A stretch of DNA of 64,000 nt from Tetrapisispora phaffii CBS 4417 (lineage: Eukaryota > Ascomycota > Saccharomycetes > Saccharomycetales > Saccharomycetaceae): the NCBI RefSeq assembly GCF_000236905.1, contig NC_016528.1, positions 568,001 to 632,000 on the forward strand. Reading direction: 5' to 3'. The stretch's first letter is position 1. Each line of letters begins with the position of its first letter. Positions 1-10,548 of the stretch are shown here, piece after piece. The translations under genes were made by a program, and so were the position numbers. The notes beneath the pieces are model-generated. The model saw only the letters and a program-made list of their open reading frames with translations, was not told where the DNA came from and made no database searches.

Positions 1-2076
1 CATTGTTCCAATTTGGAAGTTAATATCATTAATATCTTCATCATTCTGAGGAACAATGGTAGGCCCCCATATAATACTCAAACCTTTCAAATTCATTCTA
101 TTATGGGCTTCATTAGCCATAACTCGTTTTAGATGGAATATCAGAGTTCTAAGAGTCCAATATTGGGCATCGGGAAATTTATAGATTAACCCATGCATAT
201 AATTCTTTCTTGTTTCCAAGTCTTCTATCGATAAACACACTTTTAATTCAGGTACACAAGAAGAGGGGATTAATGTCTCTGGTAAAGCTGAAAAAAATGC
301 TTTAAGCAGTGAACTTACAACAAATAGATCAGAATCTGTGTAATCCTTTGGAGGTAAGATCATTGATATATTTGAAGGATCTTTATCTATTTCATCTTTC
401 AATTTCCCCACATCAAGTACATTTGCAGATTTTCTATATATACCTTCAACTTGTAGACCATATGTATCTATGACATAAACACACTGCTTGACAATGGTTG
501 GGACAGAATCTTGTTCGTATTCTAGTAACTTTTCCAATGGAATACCAAAGGTTTTGAAATTATTTTGAATGCCTGCAGGTATCACATTTTCATGCTGTAT
601 ATGTGAAATCGGTCTACCAGAATCATCTGTGTAGGCTGAACTTCCAGTTGCAAAACTAGACGTGCGCATCGCACCCTCATTACCGTCATTGCCGTAATAT
701 TTCTTCGATGGGAGCGTATTTAAGTTATTGTTAGTGTTATTGGAACCCGAAAGGCCTACTACCGCGGCCGTGGCAGCTCCAGCATATGACGCCACTTGTA
801 TACCTAAACCTGAGACATGTGGTGAATCTGTTGCACTATCTGATGTACCTTGACTCAAGTATTTGTTATTGTTGTCATTTGGTGAATATACACTAGACGT
901 TGGAATGTATGTAGAACTGCTTAACGATGTTTTTGAAGCAGAATTTCCGCTAGCCACCACAGTAGTATTAGGTGAAGAAAAACCTCCAGTATCTTTACTA
1001 TTGGTATTTATTGGGTTTAGATTTCTTTGGTTATTGACTGAGAAAGTTGAATTTCCATGAGGACTGACTAATTTATCTTTCACCATCGACGGGTGTTTCT
1101 TGTAAGGTACGGGCACCAAACTCTTATTTGAAAGTAAAGACTCCTTCCCATTTTGATTGTATTTGTTCAGGTAGTTATATAAATCTTTTTCATTGGTAAC
1201 ATTTAGTACAATTGATTTCATCGAATGTTTTGGATCTAAAGGTAAAACTGTGACACCAACATTCAGTGCTAAATTCTCAGTCCATATACAATATTTTTGT
1301 AGTTGAATAGTCATTGCTGTATCGATTTCCAAAATCAAATCTCTTAATTCCGAAACAATCTGTGGTCTTTCTTTATTCAGAAACACAGTTCTTAAAGAGG
1401 TGGAATGATCGACTCTTTGCTTATACTCAATATCAGCAGCGTCGATTTTTCGAGTGAGATCTTCTTCTTGTTCTTTAGTTGTCTTCGAGCCTCGTAAAGT
1501 CAGTTTTGTTTTCGTTGGGTCTGTCATTCTTAATTTGTCCCAGTCTTGACATAATGAATTGTAACGCATTTGAGCTTTTTCTGACACATGGATAGCGTCG
1601 CTCACTTCCTTCTCCAACCTCCTACTCTTCTCCTTAATAGATTTTCTCATCTTTGTCATTGTCAACAGAAGGGAACTCAGTTCCTCGTACATCTTGATCA
1701 GTGCGGTGACATAACTTTGTTTGACATTCGCTAGCTTCCCATCGAACTGTAAAATCTGTCTCATACACCGTCTTAAACTGGGACTAGTGTTCGAAGTAGA
1801 CGTGAAAAAATGTTTGTATTGCTTCGACAACTCCTCCACGTTTTCTTGTTCAAACATGTATTTCTTCTTGACATACTTGGTGAATTCCTCACAAGTTAAC
1901 AGAGACTGTTTCAAAATCGCCAATAAAGCATTGATGGCCACGTCCGAGTCCATGATCCTCTTTATCTCCTCCCTATCCAGCAGCGTCCCCTGCTCACCCC
2001 CATTATGCGGCTCACCATTAGCATCGCCAACGTTAGAGTTGGACACTTTCGAACTCAAACTAGTCTGATCCATCAT
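1..2076 (-). CDS. RGD1: Rho GTPase-activating protein, F-BAR plus RhoGAP (RGD1), 3' end outside the window
   Basis: Reading on the minus strand from two adjacent ATG codons at 2076 and 2073, the frame stays open to base 1, giving 692 codons without a stop. The first ~300 residues form a charged helical F-BAR-type region. A Ser/Asn/Thr-rich linker follows. From about residue 505 there is a RhoGAP domain that includes the arginine-finger motif GIYRKSAN near residue 545 and a late [12 protein letters not shown] motif. In S. cerevisiae Rgd1 (666 aa) stimulates GTP hydrolysis by Rho3 and Rho4 and binds phosphoinositides in polarised growth and stress response; this role is taken from the family. 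Only a short C-terminal tail should be missing. The next two genes on this strand are MIC12 and YPT10, as on S. cerevisiae chromosome II, which supports the name. Confidence 0.93.
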   Translation of the reverse strand, partial: MMDQTSLSSKVSNSNVGDANGEPHNGGEQGTLLDREEIKRIMDSDVAINALLAILKQSLLTCEEFTKYVKKKYMFEQENVEELSKQYKHFFTSTSNTSPSLRRCMRQILQFDGKLANVKQSYVTALIKMYEELSSLLLTMTKMRKSIKEKSRRLEKEVSDAIHVSEKAQMRYNSLCQDWDKLRMTDPTKTKLTLRGSKTTKEQEEDLTRKIDAADIEYKQRVDHSTSLRTVFLNKERPQIVSELRDLILEIDTAMTIQLQKYCIWTENLALNVGVTVLPLDPKHSMKSIVLNVTNEKDLYNYLNKYNQNGKESLLSNKSLVPVPYKKHPSMVKDKLVSPHGNSTFSVNNQRNLNPINTNSKDTGGFSSPNTTVVASGNSASKTSLSSSTYIPTSSVYSPNDNNNKYLSQGTSDSATDSPHVSGLGIQVASYAGAATAAVVGLSGSNNTNNNLNTLPSKKYYGNDGNEGAMRTSSFATGSSAYTDDSGRPISHIQHENVIPAGIQNNFKTFGIPLEKLLEYEQDSVPTIVKQCVYVIDTYGLQVEGIYRKSANVLDVGKLKDEIDKDPSNISMILPPKDYTDSDLFVVSSLLKAFFSALPETLIPSSCVPELKVCLSIEDLETRKNYMHGLIYKFPDAQYWTLRTLIFHLKRVMANEAHNRMNLKGLSIIWGPTIVPQNDEDINDINFQIGTM

Positions 2077-2601
2077 TTGAGTAAATTTCCTGTTGTCGAT
2101 CTGACTGCACTGCTTTGTAAATCCGATGGTTATTCAACTTATGCACACTTTGAAAAACACTGCTAAAAGAAAGCAAAACAACAACTCCAGTCGCCAAACC
2201 AACTTGTCGATACACCTTCCTCCCCAGTAAGCAAGTCAACAACCAATTAACGGTTACTAAACACTGCTCATCAACCTTTCATAGCACTATTTATACGATT
2301 TTGTTCTTTGGATCGTTCTTAACATGGATCCAGCGGTGGGGGTTACCCTGCCTCTGCGCATTTGCCGTGGTCTTGACCTCTATCGCAGGCAGTGAAGGGT
2401 GTGGTTGGTGGTGTTGCCAGCCTGTCACAAGAGATGCAACCTGGTATTGATTTATTAGAATATATATGGGTCCTATTTATTTTATAGAAGGGCCGATCAG
2501 CTTGGCTATTCACGGTCTGTGTCCGCGAGAAGGCAGGGACTTTCGAGCTCCCAAGCCAGCGAGACGGGACAACGTCTTCGTTCTCGCTGTTTGGTGCAGA
2601 G
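2077..2601. other. intergenic: RGD1 promoter and MIC12 3' flank
   Basis: Both flanking genes are on the minus strand, so this holds the RGD1 promoter and the MIC12 terminator. The short open frames here overlap each other on both strands, have no family resemblance, and are not called. No repeat or RNA gene is seen. Confidence 0.6.
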
Positions 2602-2916
2602 CTACTTGCCAACAGAGTACAGCCACTCGACTGCTCTTCTGACTTCGGCGTTCCAGATATCTTTGAACGTCTCACTGTTGCTTCTCACGTGGATATCGAC
2701 AGGTCTGTCCACTAGTTCGCCGATTCCGACGTACCTGATCGACTCCTTGCCGTCGATCAGGTTCTGCACCTTGTCATCGAGTTTCTTCCAACTCGAGGTC
2801 TTATAATAGTACCCATTATCGTGCACAAAGTAGTAGTAGTAGGAGGTCGCAGTCACGCCCGCTACTGTGACGAAAGAAGTCACTCTAGCGGTCTTTTGAA
2901 GGATTGGAATTATCAT
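2602..2916 (-). CDS. MIC12: MICOS complex subunit Mic12/Aim5
   Basis: This is a 104-residue protein. The open frame extends seven codons further, but only to a GTG, so the first ATG at 2916 is taken as the start. The N-terminus carries one hydrophobic segment of about 20 residues followed by a tyrosine run. The middle is polar and the C-terminus reads IWNAEVRRAVEWLYSVGK, which resembles the IWN..IR..VDWIY ending of S. cerevisiae Mic12 (YBR262C, 106 aa). Mic12 is an inner-membrane subunit of the MICOS complex that maintains crista junctions. Its position between RGD1 and YPT10 on the same strand copies S. cerevisiae YBR260C-YBR262C-YBR264C. Sequence similarity alone is modest; length, topology and synteny together make the call strong. 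Confidence 0.85.
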   Translation of the reverse strand: MIIPILQKTARVTSFVTVAGVTATSYYYYFVHDNGYYYKTSSWKKLDDKVQNLIDGKESIRYVGIGELVDRPVDIHVRSNSETFKDIWNAEVRRAVEWLYSVGK

Positions 2917-3326
2917 CAGCGTAGCAGCAGAGAACACTCACAAACACAACTTGCTTTGCTAACCTTGTTGCTCAAAACAAATATGCCAGCCCGCAAACAG
3001 GAGCCTCCTGCTTCCTAACATCATGCCCAATATTTATATCCATCGTCTTCGAGCGTTCCATCTGACCAGTTCTTGTCAATTGGAAGTGAATTCAGTGAAT
3101 TAACAACTTTTGAGATTTTGTGAATTTGCAAAACACCGCAGAGCAGGCAGATGGGATGGAATGGGATGGGATGGTTGTTGATGACACAGGATTGATTAGA
3201 GTGCTGTTTATATTTAGTTGCTATCTACTTATATATGTCTACTTATGTATCAATGAGTATGTTCGTTTCAGGAATATGCAATTGTGTCGCTGCAGGGTTC
3301 TGGCGATGACAGGAGGGCGATGGGTT
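2917..3326. other. intergenic: MIC12 promoter and YPT10 3' flank
   Basis: This minus-strand spacer contains no convincing gene. A GATGG/GGGAT-type simple repeat lies near 3148-3176. An open frame entering from the left runs into the 3' end of YPT10 antisense and has no family resemblance. Confidence 0.55.
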
Positions 3327-4004
3327 TTAACACTCGCAGGTCGTCCTTTCCGTGATTCTGTGCCAGGCGCTGCTGTCTGGGTTTAATGTTACATGCTTGT
3401 TTCTAGCCGTGGCCTCCTGTTGCTGTGCTTTGGTTCGGAATTTCTCTTTAGGAATGCTTCTGACTATGTCTTGGAAAAGCTCTTCTATGCCTTCCCCAGT
3501 CTTAGCGCTCACCCGCCAAATGGGTCTCTTTGCTAATGTCGCAATGTCTTGTTCCATCGCAGAGTCTATCTTGTCGTCTCCCTCGATTAAATCATTCTTG
3601 TTCCCAACTACAGTTATTACAATCTCTTCACGCCTTTCTTTCTCAACGTATGAGAGCAACTCATCGACCCATGCAAGTGCCTTAGCTGCGCTGTCGGGAA
3701 CTGTCAAGTCAAATACAATCACAGCCACATCCGTGTTCCTATAGTACATGGGAGCCAACGAACGGTACCGCTCTTGCCCTGCCGTATCCCATATCTCTAA
3801 ATTCACTACTCGATGCTCCCCTTCTTCGGAAACAAACTTTATCTCTTTAGTAATAAATGCTGCGCCTATTGTAGCATTTGTCTTATTAAACTTCCCTGTA
3901 ACATACCTCGAGACCACTGAACTCTTACCCACAGAAGACTCACCAAGCAACACCAACTTCAAGTCACAAGATGACTCTTCTATTTCTTCGTTACCGCTGA
4001 CCAT
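3327..4004 (-). CDS. YPT10: Rab-family small GTPase Ypt10
   Basis: A 225-residue Ras-superfamily GTPase. The P-loop GESSVGKS is at residues 21-28, the switch-II DTAGQE at 73-78, the GNKND guanine motif near 133, and a SAK motif follows. The C-terminus ends in CEC, a double-cysteine geranylgeranylation signal typical of Rab proteins. Within yeast Rabs it resembles the Rab5-like group. Its place beside MIC12 and RGD1 on the same strand identifies it as the counterpart of YBR264C (199 aa). Ypt10 is a little-studied endosome/Golgi Rab whose overexpression disturbs Golgi morphology in S. cerevisiae. The protein has a longer N-terminus of about 14 acidic and polar residues before the GTPase core. 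A second Rab5-type gene (YPT52) occurs at 46605-47231. Confidence 0.9.
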   Translation of the reverse strand: MVSGNEEIEESSCDLKLVLLGESSVGKSSVVSRYVTGKFNKTNATIGAAFITKEIKFVSEEGEHRVVNLEIWDTAGQERYRSLAPMYYRNTDVAVIVFDLTVPDSAAKALAWVDELLSYVEKERREEIVITVVGNKNDLIEGDDKIDSAMEQDIATLAKRPIWRVSAKTGEGIEELFQDIVRSIPKEKFRTKAQQQEATARNKHVTLNPDSSAWHRITERTTCEC

Positions 4005-4399
4005 TAACTCTTTAAATCTGTATACGGATATTCAGTTGCTTAACTAGTAACAATAACACACCGTCACCATTTCCTATCTACTCTCAACTAATTGTTGCCC
4101 TATTTGTAAGAACCTTCTTTTTAAATGAACTTCTTGTGCCTTTGTGTGAACCGATGTTTATTTTAATGCGGTGTCATTAATTTATCAATTTGAAAGACAC
4201 CTTTAACTTACAACTTGTTGCTTTAAAAATAACAGTTATTTGTTTATTAAGATATTTAGTGCTAAGAGGTGTGCATACATAAAGATTATTGAACACTGAA
4301 GGTATAACTGTGTGGTCCAGACTGTTTTTTAAGTTAGGTATTGATTCAAGACCCATTATAGTGAGAAAATATTGGTAGTTCAAAAGTTGCTGACAAGTC
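4005..4399. other. divergent promoter region YPT10 / UBX
   Basis: AT-rich spacer between the divergent starts of YPT10 and the UBX gene. A weak 74-codon frame lies on the minus strand with no recognisable product. No specific regulatory site is claimed. Confidence 0.5.
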
Positions 4400-5818
4400 A
4401 TGGATTTACAAGAAGGTTTTGGGTTTTTAACAGATGCTCATGTTGCTATCACACGTGCTATACAGACTAACACTGTATTGGTCGTCTATGCAACTGATGA
4501 GGATAATCATGGTAAATGGCTTCAGTCATGGGCTCATCCAAGATTAATGACTAACGAAAATATGGAAAAGAAAACTACTTTTCTAATCATTGTTAAAGGC
4601 ACTCCAGAGTTCCAACAATTACAAGAGCTATTCCCAAATATACACACACAGAGTCTGTACTTCATCAAAAACCAGAAAATCGAGTTAATTATTACAGGTG
4701 ATAGTGGAAGTGATAAATTTTCACACTGGAATAGAATCATTGATTACTTAGAAGGTATAGAATGTACACCGGTGACAGACAGCACGGTATCTACAAACCG
4801 GAACCAAACCAGTACTGTACCGATTCCAGTGACTAATCCAACACCAGTAAATAATGTTGAAAGTATTGCTGATACAAATCCGGAGGCTGATGTAGCTCCC
4901 AATAAGACTCCAATTAACAATAAGAAGACATTTAAGGAGGAAGTCAATGATTTAACAAGAAAAAAATATCACGAACAAATGCTGAAGCAAAAACAATTAG
5001 AAAGGTCAGAAAGGCAACGTATTTTAAGACTGGTCGAGTCCGATAGGCAAGAAAGATTAGCAAGAAAGTTACAAGAAGAAATGAATAAAAAATCCCAAAA
5101 GGATAAGGACAAGTTGAATGAGCTAGAGGAAATTGTGATTAAAATTGAAAATCCTGACATAAACGACAACATCAAGAATTTAGGTAAACTGGAAAAACTA
5201 ACAGAATGTACCTTACAGATCAGATTAACTAATGGTCAATCTATCGTCAATAAATTCGATGCTGATAGTGCACTAACTGAGGTTAGATCATGGGTTAATG
5301 AAAATAGATCCGATGGCAAGTGCTCTTACTTGTTTCACCGTAATGTTCCAAGGGCAACTTTTTCTATTGATGAAGAAGAAAAATCGTTACGTGAATTAGA
5401 ATTAATTCCAAGATCAGCATTGATCTTGGAACAAATAGATAACAATTGTGAGGATGTACAGCCTGGGTTACTAGGAAGAATAACTAACAGATTGGCATTT
5501 TGGAGGGCTTCACCTCAAAGTGATCTTCAGACTAATACTGAATCCTGTACTTCAACCGAAGAAAACGATACCAACAATACAGCGAATACGAAAGAAGAAT
5601 CATCTGACTCAAAAAATAGTTCATCAAGCTACAAGTCACCATCTTTCCGTTACGTTACTCAATTAAACACGGTTGAATCAGATTTGAATTTAGCAGAGAG
5701 ATCTGTATCTCCAAATGTTCGTGTTTTTGCTAATGATACTGATGAACATAAATCAGATGAAGATCGTCCATCTTATAATGGGAATAATATAAATTTGGAA
5801 AATAAGAAGGATGATTAA
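4400..5818 (+). CDS. UBX6/UBX7: UBX-domain protein (UBX6/UBX7 type), Cdc48 adaptor
   Basis: A 472-residue protein. Residues 1-115 resemble the N-terminal UAS/thioredoxin-like domain of yeast Ubx6/Ubx7, with hydrophobic strands such as NTVLVVYA and TTFLIIVKGTPEF. A charged coiled coil rich in K, E, Q and R occupies about 170-265. The UBX domain is at about 265-345 (start CTLQIRLTNGQS, end SALILEQ). A Ser/Asn/Asp-rich tail follows. UBX domains bind Cdc48/p97 and recruit it to ubiquitylated substrates. S. cerevisiae keeps two paralogues, UBX7 (YBR273C) and UBX6 (YJL048C). The convergent neighbour here is CHM7, as for UBX6 (YJL048C-YJL049W), while the left neighbours belong to the YBR track. I therefore do not choose between the two names. 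Confidence 0.88.
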   Translation: MDLQEGFGFLTDAHVAITRAIQTNTVLVVYATDEDNHGKWLQSWAHPRLMTNENMEKKTTFLIIVKGTPEFQQLQELFPNIHTQSLYFIKNQKIELIITGDSGSDKFSHWNRIIDYLEGIECTPVTDSTVSTNRNQTSTVPIPVTNPTPVNNVESIADTNPEADVAPNKTPINNKKTFKEEVNDLTRKKYHEQMLKQKQLERSERQRILRLVESDRQERLARKLQEEMNKKSQKDKDKLNELEEIVIKIENPDINDNIKNLGKLEKLTECTLQIRLTNGQSIVNKFDADSALTEVRSWVNENRSDGKCSYLFHRNVPRATFSIDEEEKSLRELELIPRSALILEQIDNNCEDVQPGLLGRITNRLAFWRASPQSDLQTNTESCTSTEENDTNNTANTKEESSDSKNSSSSYKSPSFRYVTQLNTVESDLNLAERSVSPNVRVFANDTDEHKSDEDRPSYNGNNINLENKKDD

Positions 5819-5931
5819 GACTGAATAAATATAATTTTATCATACTTTTATAAGTAAATAGTTTGAATGAATAGTAAATTAGTAATATAATATATCTGAA
5901 GTAGTTATGCGTTTTCACAATTATTAAAAAA

Positions 5932-7278
5932 CTATATATGTTCCTGTTCAGGTATACGTTCAGTAGTATTCGGCAGCTTGTTTGCTTCAAAATTTAATTC
6001 ATCATCTTTTATTGATAATTGGCTTAATTTCCCTAACAGTTCATTGCTAGATTCAGTTTCCTTATTTCCTTCTGTCCTATATTCCTTAGCCTTCTTTTCC
6101 TTAGTTTTATTTTCCTTTTCCAAGGTATCTTCTAGTTTCTTAAGATCACTTTCCAATTCGGTATCATCAATTATATTTTCATCATAGGATAAATTAGTCG
6201 ATGCTAGGGCTTCATTAATATCTTCAGAAATGTGTTTTTGATCCTCAATTTTATTGAGCAATACCTCTACATTCTCAACAGAACCTGTATAGTCATTCAA
6301 AGACTTCAGAATATCATGAGATGCTGTTAATGTTTTTACAAGTAAGTTATTCGTTGCCGATGCATCTATTTGATTCTTCATTTCTAACAAATTATTTTTA
6401 TATCTTAATAAATTCGATAGATGCTTATCAATAATTTTTTTCCCAATTAAGTATTCCTTTCTAGTTTCTCTCCCAATGTTTTTATCCAATATCTTGGCCA
6501 TTTGTTTGTCATTTTTGTTTTCCAAATATCCTATCTTTAGTTTAATTTTGAATAATGCATCTTTAACCTCTGATATTTTTACATCATTTTCAGTGATTCT
6601 ATTCTTGGAACCTTCATCAATGATCCATGATTCAGGTATTCCCAGCAATTTAATCACCTCTTTATCATATACCAGAATATTTTTATAATAATCCAAGTAT
6701 TTTATCAATATTTCTACATCTTCTTTATCTGTGACAACCTCAGAGATGCCTGCTTTCTGGCAAAATTCTTCCTTACACAAGATGCATCCAGTAAAACTTG
6801 TAATTTTGCGAATAATGTTTCTTTTGATATTATCATGTATTTTTTCTGAGATTTTAATTAGATTCTGTTTATGGATTAATTCCATTTCTTTCATATACCC
6901 AGTACTTGATTCATCTTTTCGACTGACAAACTTTCTACTGAACCCAAGCTTGCTTTTGAACCAACCAACAACATTCGAACCTTCTCCATTTCCCAATAAA
7001 CCATTAGTAAAGTCCTCAATTGTGACTAGTGTTCCGTCACTTACCATTGAATCAATAACAACATCAATCGATTTTGGAATTCCGTACACTTCCTGATTTA
7101 AACTTCTTAAGAAATCATCCCCAATTTTCATTGTCAAACGTTCAACATTTGGCGAGTACTCTGAGAGCAAATACTTCTTCCAAGTTGCTATATTAGCTTG
7201 ATATCCATCATAATTCAATTCTTGTAATGGCCTAAAATCCTTATATAATGATTCTAGTCTGGATTGTGGTAAACCCAT
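5932..7278 (-). CDS. CHM7: ESCRT-III-like nuclear-envelope protein Chm7
   Basis: A 448-residue protein starting with ATG at 7278. The N-terminal ~200 residues form a folded region with LYKDFRPLQ and a ..NVVGWFKSKLGFSRKF segment. The C-terminal half is highly charged and helical, as expected of a Snf7/ESCRT-III core (about 200-370), and ends in an acidic Glu/Lys-rich tail with a possible MIM-like stretch. In S. cerevisiae, Chm7 (YJL049W, 450 aa) is recruited by Heh1 to defective nuclear pores and helps seal the nuclear envelope. The length match, the ESCRT-III architecture and convergence with the UBX gene, as in S. cerevisiae, support the call. The two stop codons are separated by about 110 bp. 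Confidence 0.88.
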   Translation of the reverse strand: MGLPQSRLESLYKDFRPLQELNYDGYQANIATWKKYLLSEYSPNVERLTMKIGDDFLRSLNQEVYGIPKSIDVVIDSMVSDGTLVTIEDFTNGLLGNGEGSNVVGWFKSKLGFSRKFVSRKDESSTGYMKEMELIHKQNLIKISEKIHDNIKRNIIRKITSFTGCILCKEEFCQKAGISEVVTDKEDVEILIKYLDYYKNILVYDKEVIKLLGIPESWIIDEGSKNRITENDVKISEVKDALFKIKLKIGYLENKNDKQMAKILDKNIGRETRKEYLIGKKIIDKHLSNLLRYKNNLLEMKNQIDASATNNLLVKTLTASHDILKSLNDYTGSVENVEVLLNKIEDQKHISEDINEALASTNLSYDENIIDDTELESDLKKLEDTLEKENKTKEKKAKEYRTEGNKETESSNELLGKLSQLSIKDDELNFEANKLPNTTERIPEQEHI

Positions 7279-7647
7279 CTGATCTTCTTCTAAATTTCTG
7301 ATTTAACCCTAAAGTTGTAAGTGATCAACAATGGAGCAGTATTTGAGAGTCAGAAGTAGCGCCAGATATAATATTCTTTGAAATGAATAATATAGTAAAC
7401 TATTTGAAGGTTTAACTTACACTTAATATATGAAAATCTTATACTATTAGGGCGAAAAATTAAGAGTGCCTTTATAATAACTTTGAAGAAATCAATTTTC
7501 GAGGTTGAAATTAATAATTTACTATATTATATTCAGATTAGGTGTACATGTATATATACCACTACGTCAAATAGGATTTTTAATCCTTGTTTGGGGAATG
7601 CTTTCAAGAATATCTCCTTACGATAAAGGATAACTATAATAGATGAT
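7279..7647. other. intergenic: CHM7 promoter and PEP8 3' flank
   Basis: An AT-rich spacer between two minus-strand genes. It contains an AACCCTAAA stretch near 7305, which looks like a Tbf1-type motif just upstream of CHM7. Nothing else is recognised. Confidence 0.45.
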
Positions 7648-8685
7648 TTACTTCGAGCGATATATTTTTATCTCTGATTGTTTAAAGTACCTTCTACCGT
7701 CTTCATCTATGATGACTAGACTTAGGTAGTTTTTGATATCAAAATAGTTACAGGAAATACTTGGTGTCAGGTCATATCCACTCATGAACAATCTGATTGG
7801 AATGGTCTCTCCCTTTACTGGAGAACCATCCATAATCTCGTATCTAATTGCTGTTGAATCAACTAAAGTGTTGGATTGTTGGAGTCCAGATGACTCTCTC
7901 GTTATCAGACTCAATTCCATATGTTTTATCTTCAGTCTAGTCAGTAAGAAGTAGATCCTGCCGACTATAACGTCTTTCAGCGAGAATATACTCTTTGTGT
8001 ACTCGAATTCAATATGCAAGCAGTTTTCAATACCAATATCCAATTTAATGGGCTTTTTCTCAATTGAATCACTGTTTTTGTCATCCTTATCATTTTTCTT
8101 AATACCATTAGCCTTCTTTTGTTCTGACATCTTTTTCGTTTGCTCAACTATCTTTTTTACTTCTTCGAGATCCTTGTACAAGTAAACCCAAAATGGCTTA
8201 ATCTTTGAAATGTCAGTGCCCTTTTTCATTACTGTGACTTTAATGTAGTATGATACATCTACATTCTTACCTCTGTAAGATTCGAATTGCATTGACATAT
8301 CTTTAAATTTAAAAGGGAAGCTTTGAGAATGGTTTAATTCACCAGCAGGTGAAAGATCGTAAGTCATGCAGATAAATTGTTCAATAGATCTCTTTCGTAC
8401 ATCTATACTCTTGTAACTATTACTCGTGCTATTTCCAGCAGCTTTAACCAAATCAATTGATCCTATTAGCGTGACTTTAATCCCCAAATGTTCCACAATT
8501 TTACCTTCTCTAACTCTCACAGTGACATTACCGGATATACTCTCGCCATCTTCGTAGACTGGCAATGAATCACCCAAAACTTTAGAATGCGAACCACTTG
8601 CAGGCAATACCTCGACATGCTTCCTCGAATCTTCCTTATCAAACAATATTTCAATGTCAACAGGAGGCTTAAAAAATAAATTCAT
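7648..8685 (-). CDS. PEP8: retromer subunit Vps26/Pep8
   Basis: A 345-residue protein. The open frame extends upstream only to a TTG, so the ATG at 8685 is used. This gives an N-terminus MNLFFKPPVDIEILFD that parallels the S. cerevisiae Pep8 start. The whole protein has the arrestin-like two-lobe beta fold of the Vps26 family, with a lysine/aspartate-rich insertion at about 190-215. Vps26 links Vps35 to membrane and cargo in retromer, which returns Vps10 and other receptors from endosomes to the Golgi. TIM54 and LOG1 follow on the same strand in the same order as YJL053W-YJL054W-YJL055W. S. cerevisiae Pep8 is somewhat longer (379 aa), mainly because of its own insertions. Confidence 0.93.
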   Translation of the reverse strand: MNLFFKPPVDIEILFDKEDSRKHVEVLPASGSHSKVLGDSLPVYEDGESISGNVTVRVREGKIVEHLGIKVTLIGSIDLVKAAGNSTSNSYKSIDVRKRSIEQFICMTYDLSPAGELNHSQSFPFKFKDMSMQFESYRGKNVDVSYYIKVTVMKKGTDISKIKPFWVYLYKDLEEVKKIVEQTKKMSEQKKANGIKKNDKDDKNSDSIEKKPIKLDIGIENCLHIEFEYTKSIFSLKDVIVGRIYFLLTRLKIKHMELSLITRESSGLQQSNTLVDSTAIRYEIMDGSPVKGETIPIRLFMSGYDLTPSISCNYFDIKNYLSLVIIDEDGRRYFKQSEIKIYRSK

Positions 8686-9198
8686 CTCTAAATATTTCAA
8701 AGTTTATTATCTTCGTGCCTATCCCTAATGTATTACTTCAGCGTCAATATCCGACTGATTTTAATGAATTCCAAATGACAAACTGAACCAAGATCAGTAC
8801 TCTTACCCAAATCAAATAGCAAACTGGAATTATAACATTTCTTAACAATAAACAATAAAGTAATACTATAAGTTATGTCTGTCACTGAGTTTCCTGTTCT
8901 TATGTAGTTTCAAGGTCATGGAATAAGGTTCACTCCAGAAGAACTTCCGTAGAAGGTGATTGAGATAGGCGATGAGATTCAAGACATGGACTATTATACA
9001 TGGTTGATGTTCAATTATAACATCAGCACAGTTAATGACGTTAGGTCGAGGCTCAATTGTTTCATTAGAAGATATTTAACAGTATTCAAGGTTATGTTTT
9101 TTATGTACATGCGATATATATATACTAGGGCTCTTATTCATGTTGAAAGGAACAAAAAGCTTTGGAAAGTTATATGTAGACATTATTACAGGTTATAA
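8686..9198. other. intergenic: PEP8 promoter and TIM54 3' flank
   Basis: Holds a PAC-like GCGATGAG at 8969-8976. An 80-codon plus-strand frame here begins at GTG, with its first ATG at 8986. It has no recognisable relatives and is not called as a gene. Confidence 0.45.
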
Positions 9199-10548
9199 TC
9201 ATTTGTCTTGTTCTTGAGGAGGGCTTGCACATATATGCATGTATTTTGTCACTCTTGGGTCATCTTTTAGCTCTTGTGTCCATTCACTTTTTCTTTCAAG
9301 ACCCTGTTTTACCCATTTTGAAGGCCAATCGGATTCTTCCTGTGCTGCTAGTGATAAATCCGCTGACGATTCATATGGTCTTATATTCTTTTGATTTACT
9401 AAACTAGCAACCTCTGAGCATACTTCCTCAACGTATTTTCTCTTAGTATAAAATCTATAAATTCTTTCAGGAATAGCCAAAAACCCAATAAGGTTTGGAA
9501 CAGGGATCACTAGCACTGGTTGGTGTAACATGATAGGTATTTTATTTTGAGGATCTCTGATGATGTCATTACCCTTTAATAATGCTTGTGATATTTCTAA
9601 TGGAATATCAACTGTAGAATATTGATCAGAAGTTAAATATGGCTTCAGTTTCCGTGTTTCTCTTTTCTCATCATCATCCTCATCATCCTCATTCTCACTA
9701 TCTTTATCTGTGTCACTTACTTTATTCAAAGTAGGGTTAAGTTCTGTTGAACTCGTTGCAATATTAATATCAACATTGGTAGAGTCATTATCAATTGAAG
9801 TGTTACCTTGTGGTTCACTAGCAGGTTCATTATTAATCTCTGCAATGGTTGGTTCAGAAAGTGCCTCTAACGGTCCTAACATACCTTCGTGAATACCATT
9901 GATGTACTCTTTATATGACCCCCTTCCTATGCAAATAACGCCACCTGCTAACTCTGGCAATAATGTTTGCGAATCCTCACTGATGATTTCTTTTGGTTTC
10001 TCACTTTTGTAAAATATGCCCATGATATCTCTGTAATCAAAGTTCCTTTTGAATTCTTTCCCATTGTCATCTTCAGATTCACCATTACCATTCTTAGCAG
10101 TCTCAATTCGCAGTTCACTTTTAGTGTTTTTATCTTCCAATTGTTGTTTCAGTTCTCTTCTCACAGCTCTTATTCTATTAGCAACTTCCGTTCTTATAAG
10201 ACCTTGCCTATTCTCTTCAATCAGTTCATATTCGTATCCAGAGTAATACAAAATAGGTTTAACGTAACGTCTCCATATTTTCATGGAGACGTCCAAATAG
10301 TCACTTGGAGGAGGAGCAATGAAAACAGTGATTTTTCTTGGAACCTCGACGGTGCTGATCTTGGTGTTCGAGTTGCTCTTAACCTCATTAATATACTTTA
10401 ATCTGATTTTCTTTTGAATATCTTTATCATACAGGACACCTGAAACCAATCCACCAAACACTGTACCAAATATGATCCAGTTCCGTGAAGGTAGTTTAAT
10501 CCAAGATAAACCCATTGCTTTTAAAGCTGGATTTGGCGGTTTTGACAT
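9199..10548 (-). CDS. TIM54: TIM22 complex subunit Tim54
   Basis: A 449-residue protein. The frame upstream reaches only a TTG at 10566, so the ATG at 10548 (MSKPPNPALKAMG) is taken. A single hydrophobic segment (about residues 25-42, IIFGTVFGGLVSGVLY) follows a short basic N-terminus, matching an inner-membrane anchor. The rest is hydrophilic, with an acidic DEDDDE run near residue 285. Tim54 (YJL054W, 478 aa) is a component of the TIM22 carrier translocase and also helps assemble the Yme1 protease. Its position between PEP8 and LOG1 on the same strand is as in S. cerevisiae. Confidence 0.92.
   Translation of the reverse strand: MSKPPNPALKAMGLSWIKLPSRNWIIFGTVFGGLVSGVLYDKDIQKKIRLKYINEVKSNSNTKISTVEVPRKITVFIAPPPSDYLDVSMKIWRRYVKPILYYSGYEYELIEENRQGLIRTEVANRIRAVRRELKQQLEDKNTKSELRIETAKNGNGESEDDNGKEFKRNFDYRDIMGIFYKSEKPKEIISEDSQTLLPELAGGVICIGRGSYKEYINGIHEGMLGPLEALSEPTIAEINNEPASEPQGNTSIDNDSTNVDINIATSSTELNPTLNKVSDTDKDSENEDDEDDDEKRETRKLKPYLTSDQYSTVDIPLEISQALLKGNDIIRDPQNKIPIMLHQPVLVIPVPNLIGFLAIPERIYRFYTKRKYVEEVCSEVASLVNQKNIRPYESSADLSLAAQEESDWPSKWVKQGLERKSEWTQELKDDPRVTKYMHICASPPQEQDK

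Noticed and set aside
8686..8700. Longer PEP8 frame starting at 8700
   Set aside because: The extra codons begin with TTG. The first ATG at 8685 gives the family N-terminus.
8986..9198. 71-codon ORF between PEP8 and TIM54
   Set aside because: Aromatic-rich composition typical of AT-rich spacers. No relatives recognised.
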